Notes: generated by a model from the sequence alone, not told the origin. Positions 15,738-23,984 are shown, numbered from the stretch's first letter. The stretch: DNA of 64,000 nucleotides from Acidobacteriota bacterium (GCA_039028635.1 JBCCHV010000012.1:56236-120235), one strand, 5' to 3'. A program made the numbers and translations.

Positions 15738-16400
15738 ATGGAGGCGATGGCTGAGCCCCTGCCTTCCGTCTTCCCGGTGTTCCCGCTGACCGGCGTCCTG
15801 CTCCTGCCCAGCAGCTTCTTGCCGCTCCATATTTTCGAGCCGCGCTACCGCGCGATGGTCGAGGACGTCGCCGAGGAAGATCGGGTGATCGGCATGATCC
15901 AGCCCCTTGCGCCGCGCCAGGACAACACGCCGCGGCCCGGCGACGAGGGACAGCGGCCGGACCTCTACGAGATCGGCTGCGCCGGCCGTATCGAGCGTCT
16001 GGAGCCGCAGACGGGAGGCCGCTTCGTGATCGTGCTGCGCGGCGTCAGCCGCTTTCGCGTGCGTCGCGAGCTCGAGCTCTGCCGGGGCTACCGGCGGGTG
16101 GAAGCGGACTGCTCCGAGTTTTCGGCCGATCTCGAAGAAGATCAGGTGGAAGTGGATCCTCTGCCGCTGATCGCGGCCCTCCAGGAGCGTCGACCCGGGG
16201 AAGTCGATCTCGCTCAGCTCGAGCAGCTTCCCGGCCACACGGTGGTCAATGGTCTGGCGGCAGCCTTGCCCTTCTCTCCAGCGGAAAAGCAGGCGCTGCT
16301 GGAGGCCGACGGCCCGCTGGCGCGCCGCGATCTCCTGACCTCGCTGATCGCGATGGTCGGCGAGCGCTCGAGCCCGGATTCGGACGGAGTCGTCCACTGA
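15738..16400 (+). CDS. LON substrate-binding-domain protein
   Basis: 220 residues consisting of a single Lon N-terminal (LAN) domain: VFPLTGVLLLPSSFLPLHIF, EPRYRAMVEDV, and VLRGVSRFRVRREL. No AAA+ or protease part is present, as in the stand-alone bacterial family related to YcaJ-adjacent or PUA-fold LON proteins. In Lon this domain captures unfolded substrate; the function of the free domain is not established. A second ATG at 15747 is possible. Immediately upstream of hflX, 40 bp apart, and probably in one transcript. Confidence 0.85.
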   Translation: MEAMAEPLPSVFPVFPLTGVLLLPSSFLPLHIFEPRYRAMVEDVAEEDRVIGMIQPLAPRQDNTPRPGDEGQRPDLYEIGCAGRIERLEPQTGGRFVIVLRGVSRFRVRRELELCRGYRRVEADCSEFSADLEEDQVEVDPLPLIAALQERRPGEVDLAQLEQLPGHTVVNGLAAALPFSPAEKQALLEADGPLARRDLLTSLIAMVGERSSPDSDGVVH

Positions 16401-16440
16401 GCCGTCCTCGGCGTCGCGCCGGTCGTACCCCCGGAGGTCA

Positions 16441-18099
16441 CTGATCTCCCAACCGGTCCATGGCGATCTCAAGGGCGTCAAGGCGTCCCAACGCCACGCC
16501 CTCGAGCGCACCTATCGGCGGCGCGTCTCGCCGCGACAGCTGGTGTCCCTCGAGCTCGGTCGGCACTTGGCGGCGGTTTCCCGCCAGCTCGGTCGCCAGG
16601 TGGGTGTCTTCCTCTCCCGCGAGGGGGTGGTGCGCAATGTCATGGTGGGCGATGCCTTCCAGCTTCAGCTGCCGGACGTCGGCCGGCTGCGCGGTGCCAA
16701 TCGGCGATTCCGTGGACTGCGCCTGATCCACACCCACCTGCGGGGCGAGCCCCTCAGCCAGGACGACCTCAACGATCTGGCCTTGCTTCGCCTCGACATG
16801 GTGGCGGTGATCGAGGCGCTGCCGGACGGCGACGCCGGCCGCGTCGAGGTGGCTCACCTGGCGCCCGAGACGCCCGCCGAGGACAGCTCCTGGGAGGACG
16901 CCTTCCGCATCTTCTCGGCTGCCGAGCTGCCCCGCCTCGAGCTCGACTTCGAAGCCACCATGCGCGCTCTCGAAGACGAGCTGTCACGCAAGGCCGAGGC
17001 CGCCGCCCGCACTGCCGGCGAGCCGGCTCTGGTGGTCGGTGTGGCGCTCGAGGACGAGCGATTCGAAGAAACTCTGGAGCTCGCCCGCGCCGCCGGGGTC
17101 GAGGTCGCCGGTACAGTTCGGCAGCGCCGCAAGCGGCTGCATCCGCGCACCGTGGTGGGGCGCGGCAAGCTGCGCGAGATCATGCTCGAGGGCATGCGCC
17201 ATGGCACCGAGGTGGCGATTTTCGATGTCGATCTGCGGCCGGCCCAGGCCCGCGCCTTCGAGGATTCGAGTGGTCTCCGGCCGGTCGACCGCACCCAGCT
17301 CATCCTCGACATCTTCGCGCAGCGGGCGCGCAGCGGCGACGGCAAGCTGCAGGTCGAGCTGGCACAGCTCAAGTATGCGCTGCCGCGCCTTTCCGGCCGC
17401 GAGTCCGGTCGTTCGCGGCTGGCCGGTGGTATCGGCAGTCGGGGGCCCGGCGAGACCGCCCTCGAGGTCAGCCGGCGGCGCATCCGCGACCGCATCCGAG
17501 GGCTCGAGAAGAAGGTGGCCCGGCTAGCCCGCCAGCGCGACCTGCGGCGCCGTCGCCGCCGGCGAGCGGATCTGCCGGTGCTGTCGATCATCGGTTACAC
17601 CAATGCCGGCAAGAGCACCCTGCTCAATGCCCTCACCCGCAGCGAGGTGGAGTCCGCCGACCAGCTCTTCGTCACCCTTGATCCCACCAGCAGGAGACTA
17701 CGGTTCCCGCGCCAGGGAGAGGTCATCGTCACCGACACGGTGGGCTTTCTCTCGGACCTGCCCAAGGACCTCGTCGCCGCCTTCCACGCCACCCTCGAAG
17801 AGCTCGTCGACGCCGATCTGCTGCTGCATGTCGCCGACGCCTCCGATCCGCGCCTCGACGACAAGCTCTCCGCCGTCGAGGGGCTGGTCTCGGACCTCGA
17901 TCTGGCAGCCAAGGAGCAGCTCGTGGTGCTCAACAAGTGCGATCGGCTGACGGCGGCGGCGGCCGAGGACCTGGCCCGGCGCTGGAGCGGCGTGGCGGTC
18001 AGCGCCCGTCAACGCACCGGTCTCGACGACCTGCTGCGCCTCGCCGAGGAGCGTCTCGGCCGGGTGCTGCAGCCGGCGCCGCGGCACAGTTCGAGCTGA
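16441..18099 (+). CDS. hflX: GTPase HflX, apparently with a non-ATG/GTG/TTG start
   Basis: Ribosome-associated GTPase that splits stalled or heat-damaged ribosomes. HflX N-terminal domain GVALEDERFEETLELARAAG, the VVGRGKL motif, then the G domain: G1 GYTNAGKST, G3 DTVGF, G4 NKCD. HflX homology begins upstream of the first standard start (GTG 16543): VHGDLKGVKASQRHALERTY and RRRVSPRQLV match the usual HflX N-terminus. No ATG, GTG or TTG exists in frame between the TGA at 16345 and 16543. A GGAGG at 16433-16437 precedes CTG 16441 by 3 bp and ATC 16444 by 6 bp, so one of these is the probable start. 552 residues if CTG. Confidence 0.9.
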   Translation: MISQPVHGDLKGVKASQRHALERTYRRRVSPRQLVSLELGRHLAAVSRQLGRQVGVFLSREGVVRNVMVGDAFQLQLPDVGRLRGANRRFRGLRLIHTHLRGEPLSQDDLNDLALLRLDMVAVIEALPDGDAGRVEVAHLAPETPAEDSSWEDAFRIFSAAELPRLELDFEATMRALEDELSRKAEAAARTAGEPALVVGVALEDERFEETLELARAAGVEVAGTVRQRRKRLHPRTVVGRGKLREIMLEGMRHGTEVAIFDVDLRPAQARAFEDSSGLRPVDRTQLILDIFAQRARSGDGKLQVELAQLKYALPRLSGRESGRSRLAGGIGSRGPGETALEVSRRRIRDRIRGLEKKVARLARQRDLRRRRRRRADLPVLSIIGYTNAGKSTLLNALTRSEVESADQLFVTLDPTSRRLRFPRQGEVIVTDTVGFLSDLPKDLVAAFHATLEELVDADLLLHVADASDPRLDDKLSAVEGLVSDLDLAAKEQLVVLNKCDRLTAAAAEDLARRWSGVAVSARQRTGLDDLLRLAEERLGRVLQPAPRHSSS

Positions 18100-18141
18100 C
18101 GCCCCGCGGCGCGATCGCCTCGGCGTTCATGGTGCTTGCGC

Positions 18142-18289
18142 TATACTGCTGGATCCGCGAGACGGATCAAGCAGAGTAGGGGCCGGCTGACAGGCCGTCT
18201 TGAGGTCGAATTCGACAGATGGGCTCTTCCTAAGAGCCCCGACTCAAATGATCGAGTATTCGTCTACCACTCCAAGGAGAAGCGAAGTC
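18142..18289 (+). promoter_or_regulatory. Promoter -10 and structured leader of the metalloprotease gene
   Basis: TATACT at 18142-18147 is a good -10 without a clear -35. The roughly 135-nt untranslated leader holds a 12-bp palindrome GTCGAATTCGAC (18205-18216) and a hairpin with arms GGGCTCTT (18221-18228) and AAGAGCCC (18232-18239). A ribosome-binding site AAGGAG (18273-18278) follows. Confidence 0.4.
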
Positions 18290-20026
18290 ATGGCGACTTA
18301 CCAGCGCATTGCTTTCGCCGTCCTGCTGGCTCTTGCGCTCGTCGCAGTGCCGGCGATGGCGGCCAAGCCGAAGCCGGACACGGGCCTCGAGAAAGGTCTC
18401 GAAGGTGCCGCCGTCTATGAGAAGTCCGGTCACTCCCGGATCGATCGCAACGGTTCGCCGGCCGCCTTGTTCCATCAGAACTTCAAGGCCGACCACGGCA
18501 CCCCGGAAGACATGGCCAAGCAGTACCTCAAGGCCGCCGAGGGGGTTCTCGAGCTGCGCGATCCGACGTTCTCGGATCTCAAGCACCACGCCACCCGCAC
18601 CGGCCTCTCGGGCCACGTCGTGCGCTACCGCCAGCAGGTCGAGGGCATTCCGGTCTACGGTGCCGAGGTCACGATCAAGATCAACAACGACGATCGCGTG
18701 ACCTATGTCGCCAACACCTACAAGTCGAGGGTCGATGTCGACAACCTGCGGCCGACCCTGACCACCGAGCAGGCGCGCGAGATCGCCCACGGCTATCTCG
18801 ACGCCAGCGGCGGCTTCCACTTCGACCGCGCCGGTCTGGTGGTTTACCCGGGAGCGACGGCCGGTCGGCTCGCCTACCGCATCTTCTCCAGTCCGCGGGT
18901 CTCGCCGTTGGGTGATTGGGAGGTGTTGGTCGACGCCCACAGTGGCGAGGTCTTCCGAGCCGAGGACAAGATGGCCTACGGTGGCACCTCGACGGTCGAC
19001 GGTGACGGCGATGTCTTCGATCCGGATCCGCTGTCTTCGGCGACGGTGGCCTACGGTACCGCCGGCTATGTCGACGGCAACGATGCCGACACGCCCCAGC
19101 TCACCGCCGAGATCTTCAATCGCACCCTGAGCGACATCACCAACAATGGTGGAACCTTCTCGCTGGTCGGGCCGCGTGCCGAGATCACCGACTGGGCGTC
19201 GCCCTTCAAGGGGCTCTTCACCCAGGGCAGCTCGTCCTTCACCTTCACCCGCGAGCAGGACGGCTTCGAGGCCGCCAACACCTACTACCACATCGACGTC
19301 TACATGGCGTATCTCAACGACACCCTCGGCCTCAACATCGAGCCGTATCAGTACCCGGGTGGTGTGCAGTTCGACCCCCACGGCTTCAATGGTGCCGACA
19401 ACTCGTCCTACTCGCCGGGCACTGGCCGGCTGCAGTTCGGTGAGGGCGGCGTCGACGATGCCGAGGATGCCGACGTCGTGATTCACGAGCTCGGCCACGG
19501 TCTGCACGACTGGGCGACGGTCGGTGGCCTGTCGCAGCAAGAGGGCCTGAGCGAGGGTATCGGTGACTACGTGGCGGCCGAATACAGCCGCATCGTCGGC
19601 AGCTGGGTGCCCGCCGACGACGCCTATGACTGGGTGTTCAGCTGGGACGGCCACAACCCCTTCTGGGGCGGCCGAGTGACCGATTGGAACGATACCCGGA
19701 CGTATCCGGCGGATCTCTTCGGTGGCATTCACACGCAGGGCCAGTTCTGGTCTTCCTGCAGCCTCGACATGTGGGACGCGGTCGGCCGTGACAACGGCAA
19801 CCGGGCCCATTGGGAGGGCATCAAGATGACCAACGGCGGCTCCAACCAGCTCGCCGCCGCCCAGGCGGTGGTGCAGGCGGCGGCCGACCTCGGCTTCAGT
19901 CAGGCCGACATCAACGGTGTCGTCACTGCCTACGCGGACTGCGGCTACGCCGTCTCGGCACCGCCGATCTTCGCCGACGGCTTCGAGTCCGGCAACACCA
20001 CGGCCTGGGACGCGGTCGTGCAGTAA
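18290..20026 (+). CDS. Secreted thermolysin/fungalysin-like metalloprotease
   Basis: 578 residues from ATG 18290, chosen for the AAGGAG site and the signal peptide that follows (IAFAVLLALALVAVPAMAA). Residues about 80-150 are an FTP propeptide (GLSGHVVRYRQQVEGIPVYG), then a PepSY-like segment (LAYRIFSSPRV, WEVLVDAHSGEVF). Catalytic domain: zinc motif HELGHGLHDW and EGLSEGIGDYVA supplying the third ligand Glu, the gluzincin pattern of M4/M36 peptidases. The C-terminus reads IFADGFESGNTTAWDAVVQ, shared with the YWTD protein at 13925-15691. Predicted exported, self-processed endopeptidase. Followed by a strong terminator. Confidence 0.92.
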   Translation: MATYQRIAFAVLLALALVAVPAMAAKPKPDTGLEKGLEGAAVYEKSGHSRIDRNGSPAALFHQNFKADHGTPEDMAKQYLKAAEGVLELRDPTFSDLKHHATRTGLSGHVVRYRQQVEGIPVYGAEVTIKINNDDRVTYVANTYKSRVDVDNLRPTLTTEQAREIAHGYLDASGGFHFDRAGLVVYPGATAGRLAYRIFSSPRVSPLGDWEVLVDAHSGEVFRAEDKMAYGGTSTVDGDGDVFDPDPLSSATVAYGTAGYVDGNDADTPQLTAEIFNRTLSDITNNGGTFSLVGPRAEITDWASPFKGLFTQGSSSFTFTREQDGFEAANTYYHIDVYMAYLNDTLGLNIEPYQYPGGVQFDPHGFNGADNSSYSPGTGRLQFGEGGVDDAEDADVVIHELGHGLHDWATVGGLSQQEGLSEGIGDYVAAEYSRIVGSWVPADDAYDWVFSWDGHNPFWGGRVTDWNDTRTYPADLFGGIHTQGQFWSSCSLDMWDAVGRDNGNRAHWEGIKMTNGGSNQLAAAQAVVQAAADLGFSQADINGVVTAYADCGYAVSAPPIFADGFESGNTTAWDAVVQ

Positions 20027-20065
20027 GGCTTGATCGCCGGAACGACGAGCTCCGGCTCGTCCACC

Positions 20066-20098
20066 AAGCCCCCTCGGTGACGAGGGGGCTTTTTGTTT
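20066..20098 (+). terminator. Intrinsic terminator of the metalloprotease gene
   Basis: Arms AAGCCCCCTCG (20066-20076) and CGAGGGGGCTT (20081-20091) make an 11-bp GC-rich stem with a 4-nt loop, followed by TTTTGTTT. It lies 40 bp after the stop codon. Confidence 0.9.
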
Positions 20099-20380
20099 CC
20101 CTTCGAGAACGCCCGCGCTGAACTAGGGCGCTCTGCCAAGGAGCGAAGGCGCACGACATTTGCGTCACCGGGCCGCGCAGGCTCGAGGGCGGCGCCTCTA
20201 GCCGCACTCAATCTCTGTAGTACTTAGCCCTGTGCGACCCTGCACAGGGCCTGCGAGCCCAATGGGCGAGGCGGCGAGGATGGGGCCGCCGAGGATGGGG
20301 CCGCCCTGGATGGGGGGCCGCACGACATGTGCGTGCTGGCGGGCCGCGCGGGCCCGAGGGGGGCGCCTTTAGCCCCCCTG
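20099..20380. repeat. Intergenic composite repeat, region A (two cores plus tandem repeat)
   Basis: Between convergent genes. A degenerate core is at 20149-20205 and a full one at 20319-20380: GCACGACATGTGCGT, a GGGCCGCGCGGGCC-type segment, then arms GGGGGGC and GCCCCCC (20358-20364, 20372-20378) around GCCTTTA. Also a hairpin CCCTGTGC/GCACAGGG (20228-20249) and a 15-bp tandem repeat GAGGATGGGGCCGCC twice (20276-20305) with a third degenerate unit to 20320. The TAA of the minus-strand E1 gene lies inside the loop of the core. No gene seen here. Confidence 0.75.
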
Positions 20381-22819
20381 AGAGGCCGCCGGCCGCGGGA
20401 AGCGGACCGGATCGCAGTCGTGCATCAGCTCGTAGACGGCGGCGAAGACGTCTTCTCGATTGGGCTTCGAGAAATAGTCGCCGTCGGAGCCGTAGGCCGG
20501 ACGGTGGGGCCGGGCTGCGAGGGTGCGCGGCGGAGCGTCGAGCCAGTTCCAGCCGCCCTGCTCTTCGAGCACCTGCTGCATCATGAAGGCGGTGGTGCCA
20601 CCGGGGACGTCCTCGTCGAGGAACAGTACGCGGTGGGTCTTTTCGAGGGACTGGACGATGCGCCCATGGCGATCGAAGGGCAGCAGTGTCTGGACGTCGA
20701 GAATCTCGACCTCAATGCCGACCCGCGAGAGCTGCTCCGCCGCCGTCTCGGCGATACGACAGCAGGCGCCATAGGTCACCAGGGTGACGTCCGTTCCCTC
20801 GCGCAGCACCTCCGGCACTCCCAGCTCCAGCGTCATGTCGCCGATGTTGGTGGGCATTGGCTCCTTGGTGCGGTAGCCGTTGAGCACCTCGACCACCAGG
20901 GCCGGGTCGTCGGCCTGCAGCAGGGTGTTGTACATCGCCGCGGCGCGGGTCATGTCCCGCGGCACGCACACGTACATGCCGCGCACCAGGTTGAGAATGC
21001 CGGCCATCGGCGAGCCCGAGTGCCAGACGCCTTCCAGGCGGTGGCCGCGGGTGCGGACGATCACCGGCGCTTGCTGACCGCCGTGGGTGCGCCAGCGCAG
21101 GCAGGCGAGGTCGTCGGACATGATCTGCAGGGCGTAGAGGACGTAGTCGAGATACTGGATCTCGGCCAGCGGTCGCAGGCCGCGCATCGCCATGCCGATG
21201 GCCTGTCCCAGAATCGTGCATTCGCGAATCCCGGTATCGCCGACGCGCAGCTCCCCGAAGCGCTCCTGGAGGCCGGAGAAACCCTGGTTGACGTCGCCGA
21301 GCTGGCCAACGTCCTCGCCGAAGGCGATCAGCTCGGGATGGCGCTCGAGGGCGGCGGCGAAGCAGGCATTGACCACCTTGAAGCCATCGACCGTGGCGCC
21401 TTCGTCGTCGTACTGCGGTGCCACCACCGGGACGGCGAGGGCGGAGCGCTCGGTCTCGCAGTGGAGCTGACTCGAGAACAGCGGCGAGATCTCGCGGTGG
21501 AAGCGCTCGCGCCAGTCGATCAGGGCGCGGCGCTCGGCGCTGTCCTGGTGCCAGACATCGAGCAGCGACTCCTGGGCGGCGGTGAGCAGGTCGCGACGGA
21601 AGGCGGCGCTCTTCCGGCCGAGCTTGGCCGCTCGCTCTCGAATCGCCTCGCCGGCGTCGCCGGCACTGGCAGCCAGCGAGTCGAGGAGGGCGACCACGGT
21701 TTTGCGGTCGCCATCGATGGAGGCACGGTAGGCATCCCAGGCGCGTCGTTGGGCGCTGCGGACGGCTTCCTTGTCCTCGGCCTCGCCGGCGGCGAGCTCT
21801 TCCTCGCTGGTGAGGCCCTGGTCGAGAATCCAGGCGCGCATGCGATCGAGGCAGTCGAACTCTTTCTCCCAGGCGAGACGCTCGGGGGACTTGTAGCGCT
21901 CGTGGCTGCCGGAGGTCGAGTGCCCCTGGGGCTGGGTCATCTCGATGACGTGCAGGATGGCCGGTACGTGCTCCCGGCGGACCTTCTCGGCGGCTTCGAG
22001 GTAGGTGTCGCAGAGGGCCGCGTAGTCCCAGCCCTGAACCGTGTAGAGGTCGAAGCCCTGAGGGCTCTCCGGATTGCGCTGAAAGCCCGAGAGGAGCTGC
22101 GACAGGTCGCCCTTGGTGACCTGGTAGCGGTTGGGTACGGAGATGCCGTAGCCGTCGTCCCAGATGGAGAGCAGCAGCGGTGCCTGGATCACGCCGGCGG
22201 CGTTGACCGTTTCCCAGAACATGCCCTCGGCACAGGAAGCATTGCCGATGGTGCCGAAGGCGATCTCGTTGCCGCCGCGGGAAAAGTCCTCGCGCTCGGC
22301 GAGGTCCGGCAGGTGGCGATAGAGGCGCGAGGCGTGGGCCAGACCGAGCAGGCGGGGCATCTGCGAGCCGGTCGGCGAGACGTCGGCGGAGGAGTTGTAG
22401 CCCGCCGTCAGGGAGCGCCATTGACCGGCCTCGTCGAGGCTGCGGGTGGCGAAGTGACCGTTCATCTGGCGGCCGCCGGAGGCCGGCTCGGCGGCGAGGT
22501 CGGTGTGGGCGTAGAGCTGGGCGAAGAGCTCCTCGACGGTGAGCAGCCCAAGGGCCATCATCACCGTCTGGTCGCGGTAGTAGCCGGAGCGGATGTCGCC
22601 CGGCTGGAAGGCCCGGGCCATGGCCACCTGGGCGACTTCCTTGCCGTCGCCGAAGATTCCGAACTTGGCCTTGCCGGTGAGCACCTCGCGCCGGCCGAGG
22701 AGGCTCGCCTGGCGGCTCAGGTAGCAGGTGCGGTAATCCTGCAGCACGCTGGCGCGGCTGAGGGTGTGCTGCGGAGGGACTTCGGTGGCGGTGTCGGCCA
22801 GGGTCTCGGTTTCGGACAT
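20369..22819 (-). CDS. 2-oxoacid dehydrogenase E1, alpha and beta subunits fused
   Basis: 816 residues. Thiamine-diphosphate E1 that decarboxylates a 2-oxoacid and passes the acyl group to a lipoyl E2. Residues about 30-360 match the alpha subunit: GYYRDQTVMMALG, and the ThDP/Mg motif region GTIGNASCAEGMFWETVNAA with DDGYGISVPN. Residues about 480-800 match the beta subunit: FGEDVGQLGDVNQGFSGLQE, TGIRECTILGQAIGMAMRG, DEDVPGGTTAFMMQQVLEE. In most bacteria these are two genes; fused forms are known in Bacteroidetes-like and acidobacterial lineages. No E2 or E3 gene nearby. Branched-chain or pyruvate specificity cannot be told by eye. The last residues SQGG and the stop lie in a repeat element. 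Confidence 0.9.
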   Translation of the reverse strand: MSETETLADTATEVPPQHTLSRASVLQDYRTCYLSRQASLLGRREVLTGKAKFGIFGDGKEVAQVAMARAFQPGDIRSGYYRDQTVMMALGLLTVEELFAQLYAHTDLAAEPASGGRQMNGHFATRSLDEAGQWRSLTAGYNSSADVSPTGSQMPRLLGLAHASRLYRHLPDLAEREDFSRGGNEIAFGTIGNASCAEGMFWETVNAAGVIQAPLLLSIWDDGYGISVPNRYQVTKGDLSQLLSGFQRNPESPQGFDLYTVQGWDYAALCDTYLEAAEKVRREHVPAILHVIEMTQPQGHSTSGSHERYKSPERLAWEKEFDCLDRMRAWILDQGLTSEEELAAGEAEDKEAVRSAQRRAWDAYRASIDGDRKTVVALLDSLAASAGDAGEAIRERAAKLGRKSAAFRRDLLTAAQESLLDVWHQDSAERRALIDWRERFHREISPLFSSQLHCETERSALAVPVVAPQYDDEGATVDGFKVVNACFAAALERHPELIAFGEDVGQLGDVNQGFSGLQERFGELRVGDTGIRECTILGQAIGMAMRGLRPLAEIQYLDYVLYALQIMSDDLACLRWRTHGGQQAPVIVRTRGHRLEGVWHSGSPMAGILNLVRGMYVCVPRDMTRAAAMYNTLLQADDPALVVEVLNGYRTKEPMPTNIGDMTLELGVPEVLREGTDVTLVTYGACCRIAETAAEQLSRVGIEVEILDVQTLLPFDRHGRIVQSLEKTHRVLFLDEDVPGGTTAFMMQQVLEEQGGWNWLDAPPRTLAARPHRPAYGSDGDYFSKPNREDVFAAVYELMHDCDPVRFPRPAASQGG

Positions 22820-22829
22820 GGTCGCGGCT

Positions 22830-23582
22830 CTACTTTCGTTCCGCCAAGCGGGCGACGAGGGCGCGCATGGCGCCCTGGGTCTCGTCGCTGAACCAGGCGT
22901 CGACGAACAGCTCCGTCTGCACCTGGAGCTCTTCGAAGGCGCGGTGCAGGTCTTGGCGGGTGACTTGGCGGGTCTTGCGCACCGCCGTCGGCGGCAGGGC
23001 GAGGAGCTTCTGGCACCAGGTGAGGGCCCGCTCGGCGACTTTCTCGGCCGGTGCCAGGGCGTCGACGAAGCCGATCTCGTAGGCCTCGTCGGCGGTGATC
23101 AGGCTGCCACTGAGACACAGGCGCTCGGCCTGGCGGGCACCGACGCGGCGCTCAAGGGCGCGGTAGACCACCCCCGGCACGGGCAGTCCGACCTCGACTT
23201 CGTTGAAGCCGATCTTGTAGCTGCCCTCGGCCATGATGCGGGTGTCGCAGAAGATCGCCATGATGGCGCCACCGGCCGGGCTGTGACCGGTGACCGCAGC
23301 GGCGATCGGCACCGGCGCCAGAGCGATGGCGCGCATCAGGCCGAAGAGGTTGTCGAGGAAGGGCGCGATGGCGTCGCGGTCGAGACCCAGCAGGTGAGGC
23401 ACGTCGAGACCGGCCGAAAACATGCCGGGGCGGCCGGAGAGGATCATCGCCTCGATGCCCATCCCGGGAGCGTCCTCGATGGCTTTGCGCAGCCCGGCGA
23501 TGAGCTCCGGGCTGAGGGCGTTGACCGGCGGGCGGGCGATCCTCAGCTCGCGAATCGAATCGTGGTCGATGATCTCGAACAT
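22830..23582 (-). CDS. Enoyl-CoA hydratase/isomerase family protein (ECI-like)
   Basis: 250 residues of the crotonase fold. Oxyanion-hole segments are seen as FSAGLDVPHLLG and HSPAGGAIMAIFCDTRIMAE. The run IGFNEVEVGLPVPG resembles the NExxxG region of mitochondrial-type delta3,delta2-enoyl-CoA isomerase, where the Glu is the catalytic base, rather than the two-Glu hydratase pattern. It would move a cis/trans-3 double bond to trans-2 during fatty-acid oxidation; hydratase activity is the alternative. GAGGAG precedes the ATG. Ten bases separate it from the downstream E1 gene, so they are one operon, linking acyl-CoA and 2-oxoacid catabolism. Confidence 0.85.
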   Translation of the reverse strand: MFEIIDHDSIRELRIARPPVNALSPELIAGLRKAIEDAPGMGIEAMILSGRPGMFSAGLDVPHLLGLDRDAIAPFLDNLFGLMRAIALAPVPIAAAVTGHSPAGGAIMAIFCDTRIMAEGSYKIGFNEVEVGLPVPGVVYRALERRVGARQAERLCLSGSLITADEAYEIGFVDALAPAEKVAERALTWCQKLLALPPTAVRKTRQVTRQDLHRAFEELQVQTELFVDAWFSDETQGAMRALVARLAERK

Positions 23583-23725
23583 GACGCTCCTCGAAAGAGT
23601 CGGGTGGCCTGATGCTGCGATGCCACCGGTTGAGTTCTGACGCTGACCCCGGGCTGTGGGGTCACCGTCCCATCGAGGCGGCCGGGAGCCCGGGAGATCG
23701 GGCGAGGGCAGCGACGGAAGTTCCG

Positions 23726-23754
23726 CTCGCGGGGCCGCCGGAAGCGGCCGCGAG
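23726..23754. other. GC-rich hairpin between tRNA-Asn and the isomerase gene
   Basis: CTCGC-GG-GGCCGC pairs with GCGGCC-GCGAG around CGGAA (11 pairs, two bulged G). It follows the minus-strand tRNA by 50 bp and precedes the isomerase gene. No T-run, so a terminator role is only possible. The rest of 23583-23803 shows nothing recognisable. Confidence 0.35.
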
Positions 23755-23803
23755 TCTCAACGCTGGAGGGAGCTCTGGAGCCGCGTGGGGTGCGTTAAAG
23801 AAA

Positions 23804-23878
23804 TGGCTCCTGGGGAGGGATTTGAACCCCCGACCAATCGGTTAACAGCCGACCGCTCTACCACTGAGCTACCCAGGA
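23804..23878 (-). tRNA. tRNA-Asn (GTT), CCA encoded
   Basis: Minus-strand cloverleaf: acceptor TCCTGGG/CCCAGGA, D arm GCTCAGTGGTAGAGC, anticodon arm with loop CTGTTAA (anticodon GTT), T arm GGGGGTTCAAATCCCTC, discriminator G and a genomic CCA. Lies downstream of rpoD with its own promoter. Confidence 0.96.
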
Positions 23879-23913
23879 GTGTGGGGCCCCTTTACGAGGC
23901 GCCCGAGCCGCGA

Positions 23914-23942
23914 ATTTTAAGGCTCCGGGGTGGAGCTGTCAA
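23914..23942 (-). promoter_or_regulatory. Consensus sigma-70 promoter of tRNA-Asn
   Basis: Minus strand TTGACA (23942-23937), 17-bp spacer, TAAAAT (23919-23914). The predicted start is about 28 nt before the tRNA 5' end. The -35 box lies in the apex of the hairpin that follows rpoD. Confidence 0.82.
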
Positions 23943-23954
23943 CAGCTCCACCCC
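23927..23954 (-). terminator. Hairpin after rpoD, overlapping the tRNA promoter
   Basis: GGGGTGGAGCTGT and ACAGCTCCACCCC form a 13-bp stem. On the minus strand it is followed by GGAGCCTTAAAATT, a weak T-run. The unit GGGGTGGAGC occurs again at 23964-23973, which gives an alternative pairing partner. Confidence 0.5.
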
Positions 23955-23984
23955 CCGCCGAGAGGGGTGGAGCCGTGACCGAAC

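Noticed and set aside
16460..16726. Alternative ATG start for HflX at 16460
   Set aside because: Out of frame with HflX by one base; gives an 88-codon unrelated peptide.
20327..22891. 854-codon open frame on the plus strand opposite the E1 gene
   Set aside because: Antisense shadow of a high-GC gene; it has no recognisable domain, while the minus strand encodes a clear E1.
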